Assembly: GCA_032718565.1 (NCBI GenBank)
Contig: JAVGVS010000004.1
Span: 7,840,043 to 7,904,042 of the forward strand
Length of the DNA stretch: 64,000 bases
Origin: Distichodus sexfasciatus
Lineage: Eukaryota; Chordata; Actinopteri; Characiformes; Distichodontidae
Direction of reading: 5' to 3'
Shown: piece by piece, positions 12,401 to 25,900 of the stretch
Numbering within the stretch: position 1 is the stretch's first letter
How the letters are laid out: every line of letters starts with the position of its first letter
Made by a program: the position numbers and the translations under genes
The notes under the pieces: generated by a model
Seen by the model: the letters and a program-made list of their open reading frames with translations, nothing else
What the model was told of the DNA's origin: nothing
The model's database searches: none

Positions 12401-15400
12401 GAAGAATAAAGTGCAAAATGAGTTGAGATTTGTTCGCCACAAAACCTAGAAGTCAGCCCATGTTGGCGCACTGTTCTGACCCCCTAGGTCTAAAGGGTAG
12501 GGGTAGGGGTAGGGTTAACAACACGTCGATACACATCGAGGCAAATCAACAAGCAGATGGCATTGATCCAAAATGAAAACATCGCTCAGACATCATATAT
12601 ATTGTAACCTCCCGTTATGTTGAAAAGTCAAACAATAACTCAGCTGCTTTTCCTGATTTCATATGAATGGAAGTGATGGTCTTAAATCAGCATATGATAT
12701 TGTCTCACATCGACTGGTGGCTGTTGAATTGAATCAAGTGGAAACTAGAGACGCGCCAGTGCATCTTTTTCAGTTCTGATACCGATGCCGACACTTGGGC
12801 TTTGGGTAACGGCCGATCCCTAGTACCGATCCAGTTTTTAACCTTCACAGAGAATACCTTTGTTTTTGTGGCCTAAGTTAGCCACACGTGCCACATGTTG
12901 TGTTCAAAACATCCTCCGCTACTCAGAATTGTCATAGTTTAATGGGTAAATGCTGACACAATCTGGACATCAGTCTATTTCTGATGAAAACTGACTTGCA
13001 CCTTTAGTTTTTTTTCTCTTTTTAGTTTTATGTAGTATAAAAGTGCTGAAACTGTAGATATAACTACTAGAAATAGTACAAACAGTGTGTGTTTTATTGG
13101 CTTGCAGAGCTTTTATTATGTAGAGATATTCTATGGCTTAGTACTATGAAGAAAAATAAGGTTAGTGCCAGGCAGAAACACGTCTTTATCCACTTGGAAT
13201 CCACCTGGATACAGAATAAAATTATTTGATAAAGTGCATTTTTCTTTATTTATTTTTACGCGCTAGCATTACAGAATGTAAATAATATTTTATGATTAAT
13301 TGAAAATGAAGAAATACTGAAGTTTTGGCAATTTCTGAGCCAATTTGGACTCATTTTGGCCTATAATGGATTTCTGGGAGGGCATACATTTTTGACATGA
13401 TGGCGTTCCACACAATAACGTGATGAACACGTCTCGGAATAACCACTGAAAACATCAAGTAAACGGCTGTGTTGTGAGTAGAACGCTTGTTGTTTTTGTT
13501 ATTTATCAGATAAAATATAAGTTTGTCTGTAATAAAGGGGAAGATTTGACTGCACTGGAACGTATTAGAGCACGTTGGACTTCTCTGTGAGAGACGTGAG
13601 CTAACAAACACAGCAGCGAGGAATACGGAGATTACAAGCGAGAGCTGGTGTTGTTACCCAAATTAAACGGTATAATCATGTGATTTAGCTTTTGGGGTTG
13701 TAGTATGTTTTTGCGCTGCTTGTTCTGCTCATTGTCATTTCAATATGTAGGAATTAGCGGGAATCTCGAACAATAAACCAGCTTCACCACAGTAACACTT
13801 CTAACGCATTACGAATTGTTCGTGTGGGCATACGCAAAAATTTTTTACAGATGGCCCAATACCACCGATACCCGCTACAGCAATGTGAGTCGTTATCGGA
13901 CCGATATCTGATCCACGTATCAGATCGGTGCATCCCTAATAGAAAGCATATCATAGCAGACTTTGTGATAAACAGATGTCGAATAGTTAGGTACATTGAT
14001 ATAACGTCATATTGTGAGGAAACTGTGATTTACACCCCGAGAAGGAGACCATCGTCACCCCCTTTCTCCACCCCGCTGGAAAATCTGGCTTTAATTAGTT
14101 TACCACTAACAGGATCCGACCTGCCTGAGCAGCCAGCAGATCCAACCCCCTGCTGATCCCTCACACACATATACACACCCCTGTGTTTAGACTAGAACAT
14201 CCTACTCTCTTTTTCTTCTGTGCTCTCTAAACCACGTACCTGGAGACCATGTAGGGTAGAGTTGAGCAATAACAGTCAAAAATATGATCATAAATCTTTT
14301 TCTGTATTGTTTACGCTCAAAATGCATCACTACATAGAATTCCAACCTTCTCTTTAAATGAAAATAGAGCTCCTGTTCAACGTAAAGTGATACTACAATA
14401 TGTGTTGACGTCTGATCCATGTTTTCGTTTTGGATTGACAGTATGGCTTGTTGATCATTGAATCGAAGTACTGACGTAGACTGATGTATCGTTACACTCC
14501 TATTTCCATTACTCCTCCCTCCCTCCCTCCCTCCATGCATGCACTCCTATAGATAAGGACAGACAGCCTGGAACTCTGATAAACACGCAAACAGCTCGGT
14601 CCACATTAAAGGAACAAACACAGACACTGATAAAATAAACACACATGCACACACCCCTTTATGGATACTTTTATCGTAAGACTTGGGCGGGGGGGAAATA
14701 AACAGTGAGAAACAGAGAAGACTGAATAAACAGCGAAACGGGGCACATGTTCCAAAACAGCACTTGACAATGCTGGAAGAGCAGAATGAAACCGCAGACA
14801 CATGAGAAAGAGGAAGACGCCAGTTTCACAAAACCCTCAGAAGACAAGTGTTCAGGTTGGGAGGTATAAAAGCCAAAAAAAACAAGACCTCATCCCTCAT
14901 AGCTACCGCTATCATTCTCTATCAAAAGCAAACAGCTGCCAGGAGACTCTCTGAGAGAACAAGGTGTAATAAATCTCTCTCTGGAAAACTATACCCGGCT
15001 CTGTGTTAGGAAAAAGCTGCAATTTCAGATGAGGACGGCGGGGGATAAGGTCAAAGCATTAGATCACGATATTTACTAATGTTATCGCCCGCTGAGAGGT
15101 AAAGAGAAAAGCGTAATTCTGCCCCTCTCTCATGCTGTTGGTGTCTCTATGCCTCCGTCTCCCTCACTGATGATCAGCAAGCATCAATTACAGACCACAC
15201 ACCACACAAACGCAGTGTTGGGGAAGCTACTTTTAAACGGCATCTTCTCAAACTACTTACGATTAAGCTACAGCCAAGCTGCTGTTTTAATATGGTAGTT
15301 GGCTACAGAGAAAAAGTACACGCCTCCATGCTGTTTTTTCCAATAATATTTCATTTTTGAGCTGCAGGACACTCGTAAGGGAAATCATTTCAAAAATGCG

Positions 15401-16955
15401 AAACGACGTTAAATTTCCATGAGGTTTTTATTTTCAACTTGCTTGAGTCACACTTACATGTGTCAACTCTGACCATTTTGCCCTTTAGAGTCAGACATTT
15501 TGATAAATACAGACAGATTCTTGTTTCCATCTTGGCCAAGGTGGACTCTATTCTCTGACTCCATCTCACAGCAGCCAAGAAGGTGCTGTGATGCATTAAT
15601 CGTTGTCAGTGCGGGTATTCAATTGCCATTTCTGCCAATTCAGCACCAATCACAAACACCTGATGGCTGAAAATTCTCGTCTTTATAAAAAGAGAAAAAT
15701 GCGTTTTCCCATTCTACATCGCTAGTAGTTTCTGGAAAAATTAGTTTCAAAAGAGGCATCGCTACATAAGTATTGAAAATAGTTCCGCAGCTCCACAACA
15801 CTGCATACACACACACGCACATACACACAAAGGACAGCCATGCTACTCAATTTTATGTAATGTGATTAATCAATGTGAGACAACATTTTCACAAAGACCT
15901 CACGTCACCATGGTAACAGTTCGAAAGACGGGAATTGATGACTGACGTCACAGTTGAGTGTGGTGAATTTGGTGAGTAAGGGCGCGGGACTTACTGTGGG
16001 TCTGAGGGAGCCGCAGCGGCAGCGGAGCGACGGGTGGCAGTCCTGCAGCCGCCCGGGGACAGAGCTCAGGTCAGTACACACGGGCACTCAGCTCGGAATC
16101 GCGACCAGAATCTGGATTTATTCGACACCTGGAGTTCTCACCTGCTCTAAACTCACACCTAAAAGTCTGCATTTGTGTTCTTTTGTAAAGAAAGTAAATG
16201 AGGAATTCCACTTGCATTTAAATGAAACTTTACACTTCACACATCACAGCTGCTGCATTTAGGCTGACACTTAGCCGGGGAGCAACACTTTAAGTTTCGT
16301 TAATAACGGACACATTCAACCACAACTCAACCAGTCAAACCTCATTTCCGTCCATCTTTAATTTAGCATGTTAACCAAATGTAAACAACAGCAGGCAGAA
16401 ATAACATCACTTAGTTTAATATAATTATTCTCAATGACTGACAATAATTTCATAATCTAATTAATTAGTAGGGCTGTGCAAAAAAGTCGATAAATCAATA
16501 TAATCGCGATATTTCCTTTCTAGCTCCAGAAATCGATATTTCTGAGGGGGAGGATCATGCACCACAAGCAGCCTCACGTAACTGACTGGGCACTTTGTCT
16601 TAGTTTTAATCTTATGCACTTTATCTTAATGTTTCTGGTGTCCACTAGTTCAGTGTGTTACAATGCAAAGAGAATAAAGTTCAAATTCAGTTCTGAGTTA
16701 CGTTGTTTTGGCTGAATTATTAATGTGAATCATTAAGACCACCCAGATCGTACACAGCAACCTGCATTTCAGCTCTGTTTTACATTTTCAGTGAACTGCA
16801 GAATTTTGCAATATGTATAGTATCGCAATATGTCGTGATACATATCGTATCATGAGGTCCTTGCCAATACCCACCCCTATTAACTAGCTAATGAAATCTG
16901 CTCGATCATCCATATACATTTTATTGTTCAGATAATGACTGACTGACTGATATAC

Positions 16956-16986
<31 letters not shown>

Positions 16987-19900
16987 TAAATATATAAATA
17001 TATAAGGGATGCAGGATAATATCGGAATCATATCAATACTTAGATTTGCCCGATATTTTCAGCCGATATTAGATGCATTTATTTTGCGTCGGAAAGGTAA
17101 AGCTCGACTGTTACAGGCATATATATAAATATGTGTTTGCGTGTGTGTGTGTGTTTCAAGAACTATGTATCAAACAACCTGTTAAGATACAACAGGTTAT
17201 TGGACAAGATATAACAGCCTAGCTCTTGGAACGTTCGTCTTTTTTTTTTTTACCTGATATCCTCACATTTCTGTTTTACTCCCTCCTGCACACTGCTTGA
17301 TTAATCTCTCACAGAACCCTCATACCAGATCTGAAAGCTAGTGTACCCACTCATCATCTGCTTCAATTCTCTCTTCCTCATCAGCCACCATGCTGTTTTT
17401 GGGATGAAGACTAATGAGATGCAGTCTGGCGCTGTGGGGGCTCTGTGATGCTCCATTCCCAATGTGCAGAATATGTATTCAAACTCATTTCAAAAACTGG
17501 ACACAGTTTTAGTCTGGGGCTTGTAAAGGGACCGGAGACAAATCGGACTGTAAAGGCCGCAGGCAAAGCAACCATTAACACAAGCAGAACCACCAATGGA
17601 AAATGCACAGTTTAGTAATTGAGAAGTAAAAGCAACAGACTGAGAACCAAAATGACCGAAACACTGACTGAGCTCATCAGACACTCAGTAAGTGTCTAGT
17701 GACATAGTAAATCAGGAACTGCAAATAGTGTGACTGCGCATTTATTTCAGTAGCAGCATATTTTCTGCTGGATAGAAGTCTTAGAGGAGTAAATCACAAG
17801 TTTCATCAGGAGGCAATATTATATCTATTCTGTGAACAACAATTTGTATGAGTATCACAAAGTTTGCTCACAATACGATTTCGATTTAATTCAGTTCAGG
17901 AGGCAGCAATCAATATGAGACAATATCACATGCTGATTTAACACCACCTTCATTCATATCAAATTATAAAAACTATTAAAATATTTTTTTATTCATGAGC
18001 TCAACCAGACATTTACATGGAAAAATAATCTTCTCTTTTAAGATGTCAATGTTTTCACTTTGGAATGACGCTATGGGTTTGCTGGTCACTAAATCATTGC
18101 AGATCGCTGTACTGCGACAAGTCCACACCACACATAACATTTTTCACTTCCCACTAATTGCAAGCCCCTAGAAAGTGCTGCATCATCCTTAACACCACAG
18201 AACACAACCATAAGTAAATAAGAAACTCTTCTGGAATTTGAGCAAAATTATTTTGCTGCTATAAATGACTTCGTACAATCAGCATGACAGATGTGCAAGT
18301 TAATAAACACTTGTTGAACTGTAACTGTGTGCTTTGTGTAATGCAGCTGAACCCTAACACAACTCTTTGCTCAAACTATTGTGCGCTGATGGTAAGCAGA
18401 TCTTTGTGGCTTGTAGGTGTTTGGGTGCAGTGTCGTATCGTCCGGATGCTGAGACCTGGCTTTGTTTAAGCAGCGGGAGTGTGAAATCTGAGAGTGTAGT
18501 ATAAGCATGAAGCCAAGGGACGCGTCTAACTGTTACACACCTCACACAGAGACACCTGATCTCTGATTTAACTTGGCAAACAGATGAGTGCGGGAGATTC
18601 AGGACACCCCTCTGGTAGGGTCATGTTCTCAACACACATCAGGTCACACCTCGCCTGTGTTCCTGCTCGGCTACAAGTTACACTCAAAATTATCCAAAAA
18701 CCCTGTTGGAAATTAGGTTCATTGGCAAAATTTCCAAACTCTGCAATAAATAAATCAATGAAAAGTGTCATTGTCATCGAGAACACACCACAGCACAGGC
18801 CACCACAACAAAACGTGACCTCTGCATTTGACCCATCCTTGAAGGAGCAGTGGGCAGCTGACATCGGCAGTGCCCGGGGATGGTACCTTGCTCAAGAGTA
18901 CCTCAGTGGTACCTTCACTAGTCCGGGACTTGAACCAGCGACCTTCCAAGCATGGGGCAAACTCCCTAACCAATATGCTACCAACTGCCAAAATAGCTCA
19001 AAACAACTACTATTACTAATATTTCTTCCATGTTCAACAACATGATGTCATCTTTAATGTCATCATTTGCAACCTCAAAATGATTAAACCCCTTGAGCAG
19101 AATTCTTCACAAGAGCACACATCTGCAAACCAGGCCATGTCTCAAGCACACCTGATGCAATTGATCAAGGCCCTCATTAGTGCGTCAGGTGTGGCTGAGA
19201 TACAACACACCAAATACCTGGACTGGTTAGGGGTGTGTTCACCGTGATCTAATTTGTAATGGCTTTTGAGTGCAACCACCACAAAACATGGCTTTTAAAA
19301 AGTAATCAAATTCATTCCGTCTGAAACCATCCAGCTTGTGTTGGGTTCGACAGCAAAACTGCATCTGATCTACAGGCCAAAACAAGTAAAAACCCCTAAA
19401 TGTGTGTGTGTGTGTGTGTGTGTATGTGCATGCTGACCTTGGTGAAGTCCATAGTGCTGTTTTCCCGGCTGCCCCCTTGTCCGGTTCCCGGCGCTCCTGC
19501 TCCAGTCATGCGACTCTCGCTGGCTTTGCTGCCATCCAGGTTCCCCGGAGCCGAGTGGGGAGACGCCAGCTGACCTGACCACCATCAAGGACAAGAGGCG
19601 TGAGATGAAGCACATAAAACACGTGTACCATGATAACTTAAAAACCTTTTGTAATCTGATAATCTTGTGGTTAAAAAATGTATTCCATCAGTACATACAC
19701 ACAGACATTTAAACTCGTGTGATTTATCTTATGATTTACTTATAGTCTGTTGCTTACATTGAAAAACAAAAAATGTGACCACATGCCGTCATGCAGAACT
19801 GTTTGACAAGGGCAAAGACCAAGTCTGTAGACTCAAACCAATGTGGATTTTTTTTTACATCAATTGCAATTTCAATAGCTGGAGCATTTATTCATTCATT

Positions 19901-22900
19901 CATTATCCGACCCAGTTAATCACCATCAGGGTTGCAGGGACGGTAGCCTAGCCTGGGACTTTGGGACGAGGGCACACACTCACACAAACATACTCACATG
20001 TGGGGCCTCATACCTTATGGGGCCAATTTAGAGTCACCAATCAACCTACAGGGCATGCTTTTGGACTGTGGGACGAAACTGTAGCACCCGGAGAAAACCC
20101 ACAGCAACACAAGGGAAGCAGCCAAACACCACACAGAGAGATCGAACCCAGGACTTTCTTGCTGCGGCGGAACAGTGCTAACGACCGCGACACTGTGCCG
20201 CTCCTGCAGCATCAGGTAATATTTATTTATTTTCCCAAAAAACACAAATCAATTAACAATACAGTAAAATAATATCCACCAAGATAACATCACATAATGC
20301 AGCTTCAACATTAACTTGTCTTTTTTAAATGTTGTACTTTTAACAAGTGCTTCTGAACATAAGTTTCAATAAATAAGAATCAAATGTATAAAAACATAAA
20401 AAAAACAGCAGTGGGGTTGCAGTGTTACCCTCTAGCGGATGAACTACACAGCGACAACGCTGAATGCAACATTTCTCTTTTAATTATCATTTAACGGACG
20501 TTAAACTAAACCAGCTTATCTGTAATTAGCTCATATCTGCAGATAATACATGTTAGAACATAAAGTGTTAGAAAGGAACAGAGCAAAGTCAATTTCTACA
20601 ACGTCTACCTCATTTATCTCATCAATAGCTCTTTCCGTCTCCTAACTTGGGATTAAGGATTAAGGACGGAAACAGATTCCAGCTTACAACCTCCTGATCC
20701 TGGACCCAGTCCCATACCAAAAGACCTCCACCGCCCACCAGGTTAATACAGAGCATATCAGAAACGTCCGGCAGTTTTCCTGAAGACATGAGACTAGTGA
20801 TTTATCTCCCTTACACACATGCACAGGCGTCCAAACCTCATCTCCCAGCATGCAGAACAGGATCCTTGGCCACCTGAGCCGCACGTGTGCATGAGAGACA
20901 TCTGAAGTCATGAACGTTTTTAAAACAGCAGATGCTGCCTCAGCATTCACGTGAGAACAGACATCTACGCAATAAGGAGTGTACTATTCTTTAATCAACA
21001 CTATTACAGTGGCAGGACTGAAAGGTCACATTCATCACCATGTCAGGATTATACGGAAAATATCACAGGTCAATTAGAAAGGCCAATGTGACCACAAAAT
21101 CCGGGTGAAAAGAAAAGATGATTAAGATGCATTTGAGCAAAAAAATATATATAAATTAGATGCTCCCACGCCGTAAACATCCCGGGATCATGGGGTCATT
21201 TGGTGTGAATAAAAAGCCAAACGGAAACACACAACCTCACTGGCATGAGCAGTGTAGTAAAAGAGAGTTTACTAGGAGCACTGTGATGACAACACCACGT
21301 ACGCGCCACACTCACGTTACAGCACTGAAACTGGAGAGAGAGGGCGGTGGACAGAGAGAGAGGGAAGGAGAAAGAGGGGGAGAGAAAGAGAGTGAGGAGG
21401 AGAGTGGGACAGAGACCGGAAGAGAGAGAGAAAAAGAGCAAGGGTTGGAGAGGAAGCGAAAGAGAGAGAGAGAAGAGAGAGAATGGTTGAGGGGGAGAGA
21501 GAGAGATGGAGAGAAAGAAGCAGAGAGGAAAGGAGGAGAGAAACAGAGAGAGAAAGAGGGAAAGAATAAGGGATAAAGAGAAGCAGTAAGAGATAGAAAG
21601 GGGAGCGGGAAGGAGGGGTAGAAAAAAAGGAGAGAGAGATGGAGCGGAAGGAGGAAAGATGGAGAGAAGAGGAGAAATGACTAGCTAGCTATACAAGCTG
21701 CAGCTGTAACCTAAAAGTGGAGTGTTTCTTTTAGACAGTTAAGCGAGAGGACACATTCTGTTTCCAAACACACCACAACACACGGCTGTTACGGCTGTGA
21801 TAAGGCTATACTCACTCCCACACACTTCCTCCTGTGAAAACAGAAAGGCAGACAAGCGGAGAGACTTCATCTGTCCCTCTGCTCCCCCTCTCTCTGCACA
21901 CTATGTTCACGCTGCAAGTCTATTTATTCCTGTTTTCTTTTGCCAAGTTGATCACACTGCCTGTTCGCTGCCAGTGTTTGATAAATGTCATAACTGTTCA
22001 AATGTGGCTAACAACAGATTCTAGTGTGAACTGGTCACTGGTCAGAACCGAGCCACAAACGCAAATCTTGAAGTGAAACACTTGAGCCTGGCAGCGGGAA
22101 ACATAGCTTTAGATCTTGAAAAACTGGACCTCTTGGTATCTTTACCACTAGGCCACTACACACCCCGTTTTAAATAAATCCTGATTTAGAATGACTTCAT
22201 AGATTTTGTGCAAAGAATACAAACTGTCTGCACCTGGCTTTAAAAATGCTGAGACGGCTCCGACATTTACAACGCAACGTCAAGTTGAGCACGAACTTGC
22301 GCAAGTTCTACCGCGCACTCAGAATTCCGGCACGACAAATAACGCCATATAAAAGTAGCAGCGCTTGTGTCGCTGCAAATGATGTAATAAAATGAAAAAG
22401 AATCGTTGTCATTTAGAAACGAGATCGCATGGAATGTGAGACGAGATCAACGTCTTATTACAATTAATCGTGCAGCCCTAGTTAAGATGCACCCCAAGCT
22501 GCAGAAATCATGCACTACGAACTGTGTGGAATGTATTAAATTAATCACTGTATTTTGATGCCTTTATTTTCAAATGATGCTTTAAAAGATATTGTTTGTA
22601 TCATGCCGTTTGATGAACTGTCCAGGCTTAGCGAAACTTTATAGCATTAGTGCATGCCCAAAGTCTCTCTCTCTCGCTCACACACACACAGGTCAAGCGG
22701 GTGTGTTAAAGGGTTGCAAGTAGGGCTGGGCAACACGACTCAAATCACTATCACAACTACCTGAAGATTTTAATTACAATTAATGAATCATTATCTCGTT
22801 TTTGGTGGGTTTAAGAAAAGTATTAGCAGAATTTGCAAAAATAATTGAGGAAAAAAACTTATTAGAGGTTCTGAATGTCTTTCGATTCATTTTTAATTTT

Positions 22901-25900
22901 AATTAATTGCTCAGCCCTGGCTGCAGGTTTGTGATCCAGCTCCCCAGGCCCAGAGCCGGTCAGCACTGCATTAGCTGCTACATGCTGGAACTCCGTGCCG
23001 GATGATATTTGCCTTCTAAAGAAGGGGGCAGGAGCAAGGAGCCAGGGGCGAGGTCATGCTCCACCCTGTAGTCCTGCTCGTCATTCTCCTGCATGGCAGT
23101 CTCCTTATCTTCCTCCTTCTGATCCTCCTCCTCCTCCTCCTCTTCCGGCGGGAACACCACCACCTTGGGGATGTCCCCGCTGTCGCTGCTGGAGACCAAC
23201 AGCACCGGGGCGTGGAGGGGAGGTAGGTCGGCCTGGTGCGGCAGAGGCTCAGCGTAGCAGACGGAGTCGGGGGCGGGAGGCGGCGTGTTCTGACGGGAGG
23301 CGGGTTGAGAGGAGGAGGAGGAGGCGGCGGCGGGGCTTGGGGGCGGGACGTTGACGCTGATGGAGGAACGGGAGCCGCGCGAGTCTCGTGACTGGCGGCG
23401 GGAGTCTGGAGGGGTGGAGGTGGAAAGGGAGGAGCCCCGTCTCAGCAGGGAAAGGCGAGAGGCTGAGAGACCCTCCCCTTAATAGAGGAGGAGCGCAGGA
23501 AGACAGAGGAAAAGAGGAAGAGGATGGGAAATGAAACAAATCAGAATGAACACACTGTGAAGTGAGAGTGAAGTTGTGCTCGTGAACACGAAGGAGCCCG
23601 GTGCGGTAGAAAAAGCAGAGAGGACGGGATGATACAGTTGGTTACACAGCAGAGGAAAGAAAAGTCCACACAATCTGAGCAGCACAGTTCACACACACAC
23701 ACAAAATGTTAGTTTCGCAAAATGTAATACCAATAGTCATTCTATTCTTTAACACCAAACACTAAAACAGCAACATAATACAACCTTCAACCGAACCATA
23801 ATCTGACTCTAACCCTAAAATTAGCTGTAGAATAGCTCTAATCTTAATTTAATCCTTACCATAACGTGACCCTAAACCATAACCATAATCCAATGCTAAC
23901 CCTAAATCTAGCCATAAACTAATGCTAATCTTAATCCCAAAATTGTTCTAATCCAAATCCTGTTTGTAGAGTAATCCTCACCATAATTTGACCCTAACCC
24001 TGGCCGTAATCTGACCCTGAATCTATAATCTAATCATAACTCTAAAACCAACTGTAGTCTAATCTACACCAGCAAAATAACTATGTTTCATTTGTACTGG
24101 AGCAAAACAGTCAAAAAGTCAAATTGCTCGTAAGCATTACCTTACTTGGCTATTAAAACTGATTAGAGAATAATATTCCGGTACACTGCAGTCGTGTTAA
24201 AGTTGCTTCATAACTAAACTTAGTTCGGGATTTACTCAAACTTGCCACATATGATCTGCCATGCAGTTAAACAAACGTTGCCATGATTCCCACAAACTCT
24301 GAATTATACTCACACTACGTTGACATACAGCCATGCAAACCACACACGACACACCATGCGTCAAACAAACTCTGGCAACGCAGCCAATCACACAGCAACC
24401 TCACCACGGCAACCTGGCCAGCAGGCCCAGCCCTGACCGCAGCAGCAGCAACGGTCATCGCACTACCCCCGTTTTCTCCGCAGTGCCGCCGCTCTCTTCG
24501 TCATTTAGAGGAGGGGAGGACGATTGTGTACCAGTAGCCTTGTGATCATTCCTGCATTTTAAGTGCTCTGAGAGAAGCAACAGTGGGGGAAATGTGGGGC
24601 GTGGCGAAGCGTCTCACCGTTCTTCTCGAGCAAGTGCGTCTCGGAGTGTTTCTTGCCTATGTCTGCGATGGAGCGCACCAGGGGGATGCGGTTACTCAGC
24701 TTCTTCTCGTTCTGGTGGTGGTGTCGTTTTAGCAGCACCTCCCGAACCTTCTCCATCAGAGTCTCGTCCAGCTGCTTAGACGCCACCATACTGTCTATCA
24801 TCATGTCTAACGGACAACACAACACAAATAACCAGAAACCATTAAAGATCCAGGGGCTCCAACAATGGCGTACAACTTTGAAATATTTTTTCTCCCAAGA
24901 GAAACAAAACAGCAGTCTGACTATGTGTAGTGGTGCAACATCATATGTCCATAATGGTCATTGTTGCAATAAATTAAGTCTTATGGAAGCCTATTAAATC
25001 TCGCTGGAAAGAAGGCCATTAGAAACAATTATGGAAAACAAATCTCCCCCGTTCTCTATTCATAAATTCATGGGTGAAGCCTAGACTGCCTCTTTTTTTA
25101 TTTTATTTTTATTTAAGCTTTAACTATATTTTCGGGTACTATTCTTTATGGTTCTGTCCTCGTGTCTTGTGAATTGTGCAGTCGTAATGTGAGCAATTTC
25201 CTTTGGGATGAATAAAGTTTTCTAATTCTGATTCATGACGTACAGATTTTTGCAACTTACACATCTGGCTAAAAACATTTGGCTGCAAGTCAAATCAGTA
25301 CGGGAAGAACCACATGATCAACTAGAGTGAGTGTTTAATGAGGCTAAAGAGCGAATATAACCAACAGTGCTTACCTGTAATCTACCTGAAATCTCACAGG
25401 ACAACAGCCAAGCAGTGTCCTTTATGGGTAAAAACTAAACTAAACATGGAAACTTTAGCTCCATGTTAATCATGTTAATCTGAAGAAGAGAAATGTGCTT
25501 CATACATTCAACAGCCATCTTTATATTTACTGCCCATGCTGAAACTTCTCCCTTGTAAATACATTTACAGTACTGTGCAAAAGTTTTAGGCAGGTGTAAA
25601 AAAATGCTGTAAACAAAGAATGCTTTCAGAAATATAAATAATGATTGTTTCTTTTGATCAACTTACAAAACGCAAAGTGAGCGAACAAAAGAAAAACCTA
25701 AATCAAATCAGTATTTGGTGTTACTACCTTTTGCCTTCAAACCAGCATCAATTTCTTACAGGTACACTTGCACAAAGTCAGGGATTTAGTAGGATTATAG
25801 TCATTATATTATTTTGTAGTCATTATATTATTTTGTAGGATTATAGGATTATAGATCTGTGGTTAGATCTCCAAGATGTTTGGAACAACCTACCAGCCTA

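Noticed and set aside
18584..19045. 153-residue open frame on the plus strand
   Set aside because: It crosses an inverted SINE-A copy; the peptide is SINE sequence.
21160..21576. 138-residue open frame on the plus strand
   Set aside because: The second half is an Arg/Glu/Gly read-through of (GA)n DNA; there is no protein-like sequence and no splice support.
22995..23354. 119-residue open frame on the plus strand
   Set aside because: It is the antisense of slc4a7 exon 7 (Pro/Arg-rich shadow).
23790..24070. interstitial telomeric repeat
   Set aside because: CTAACCC units are irregular and mixed with CCATAATC; no run of perfect TTAGGG complements.
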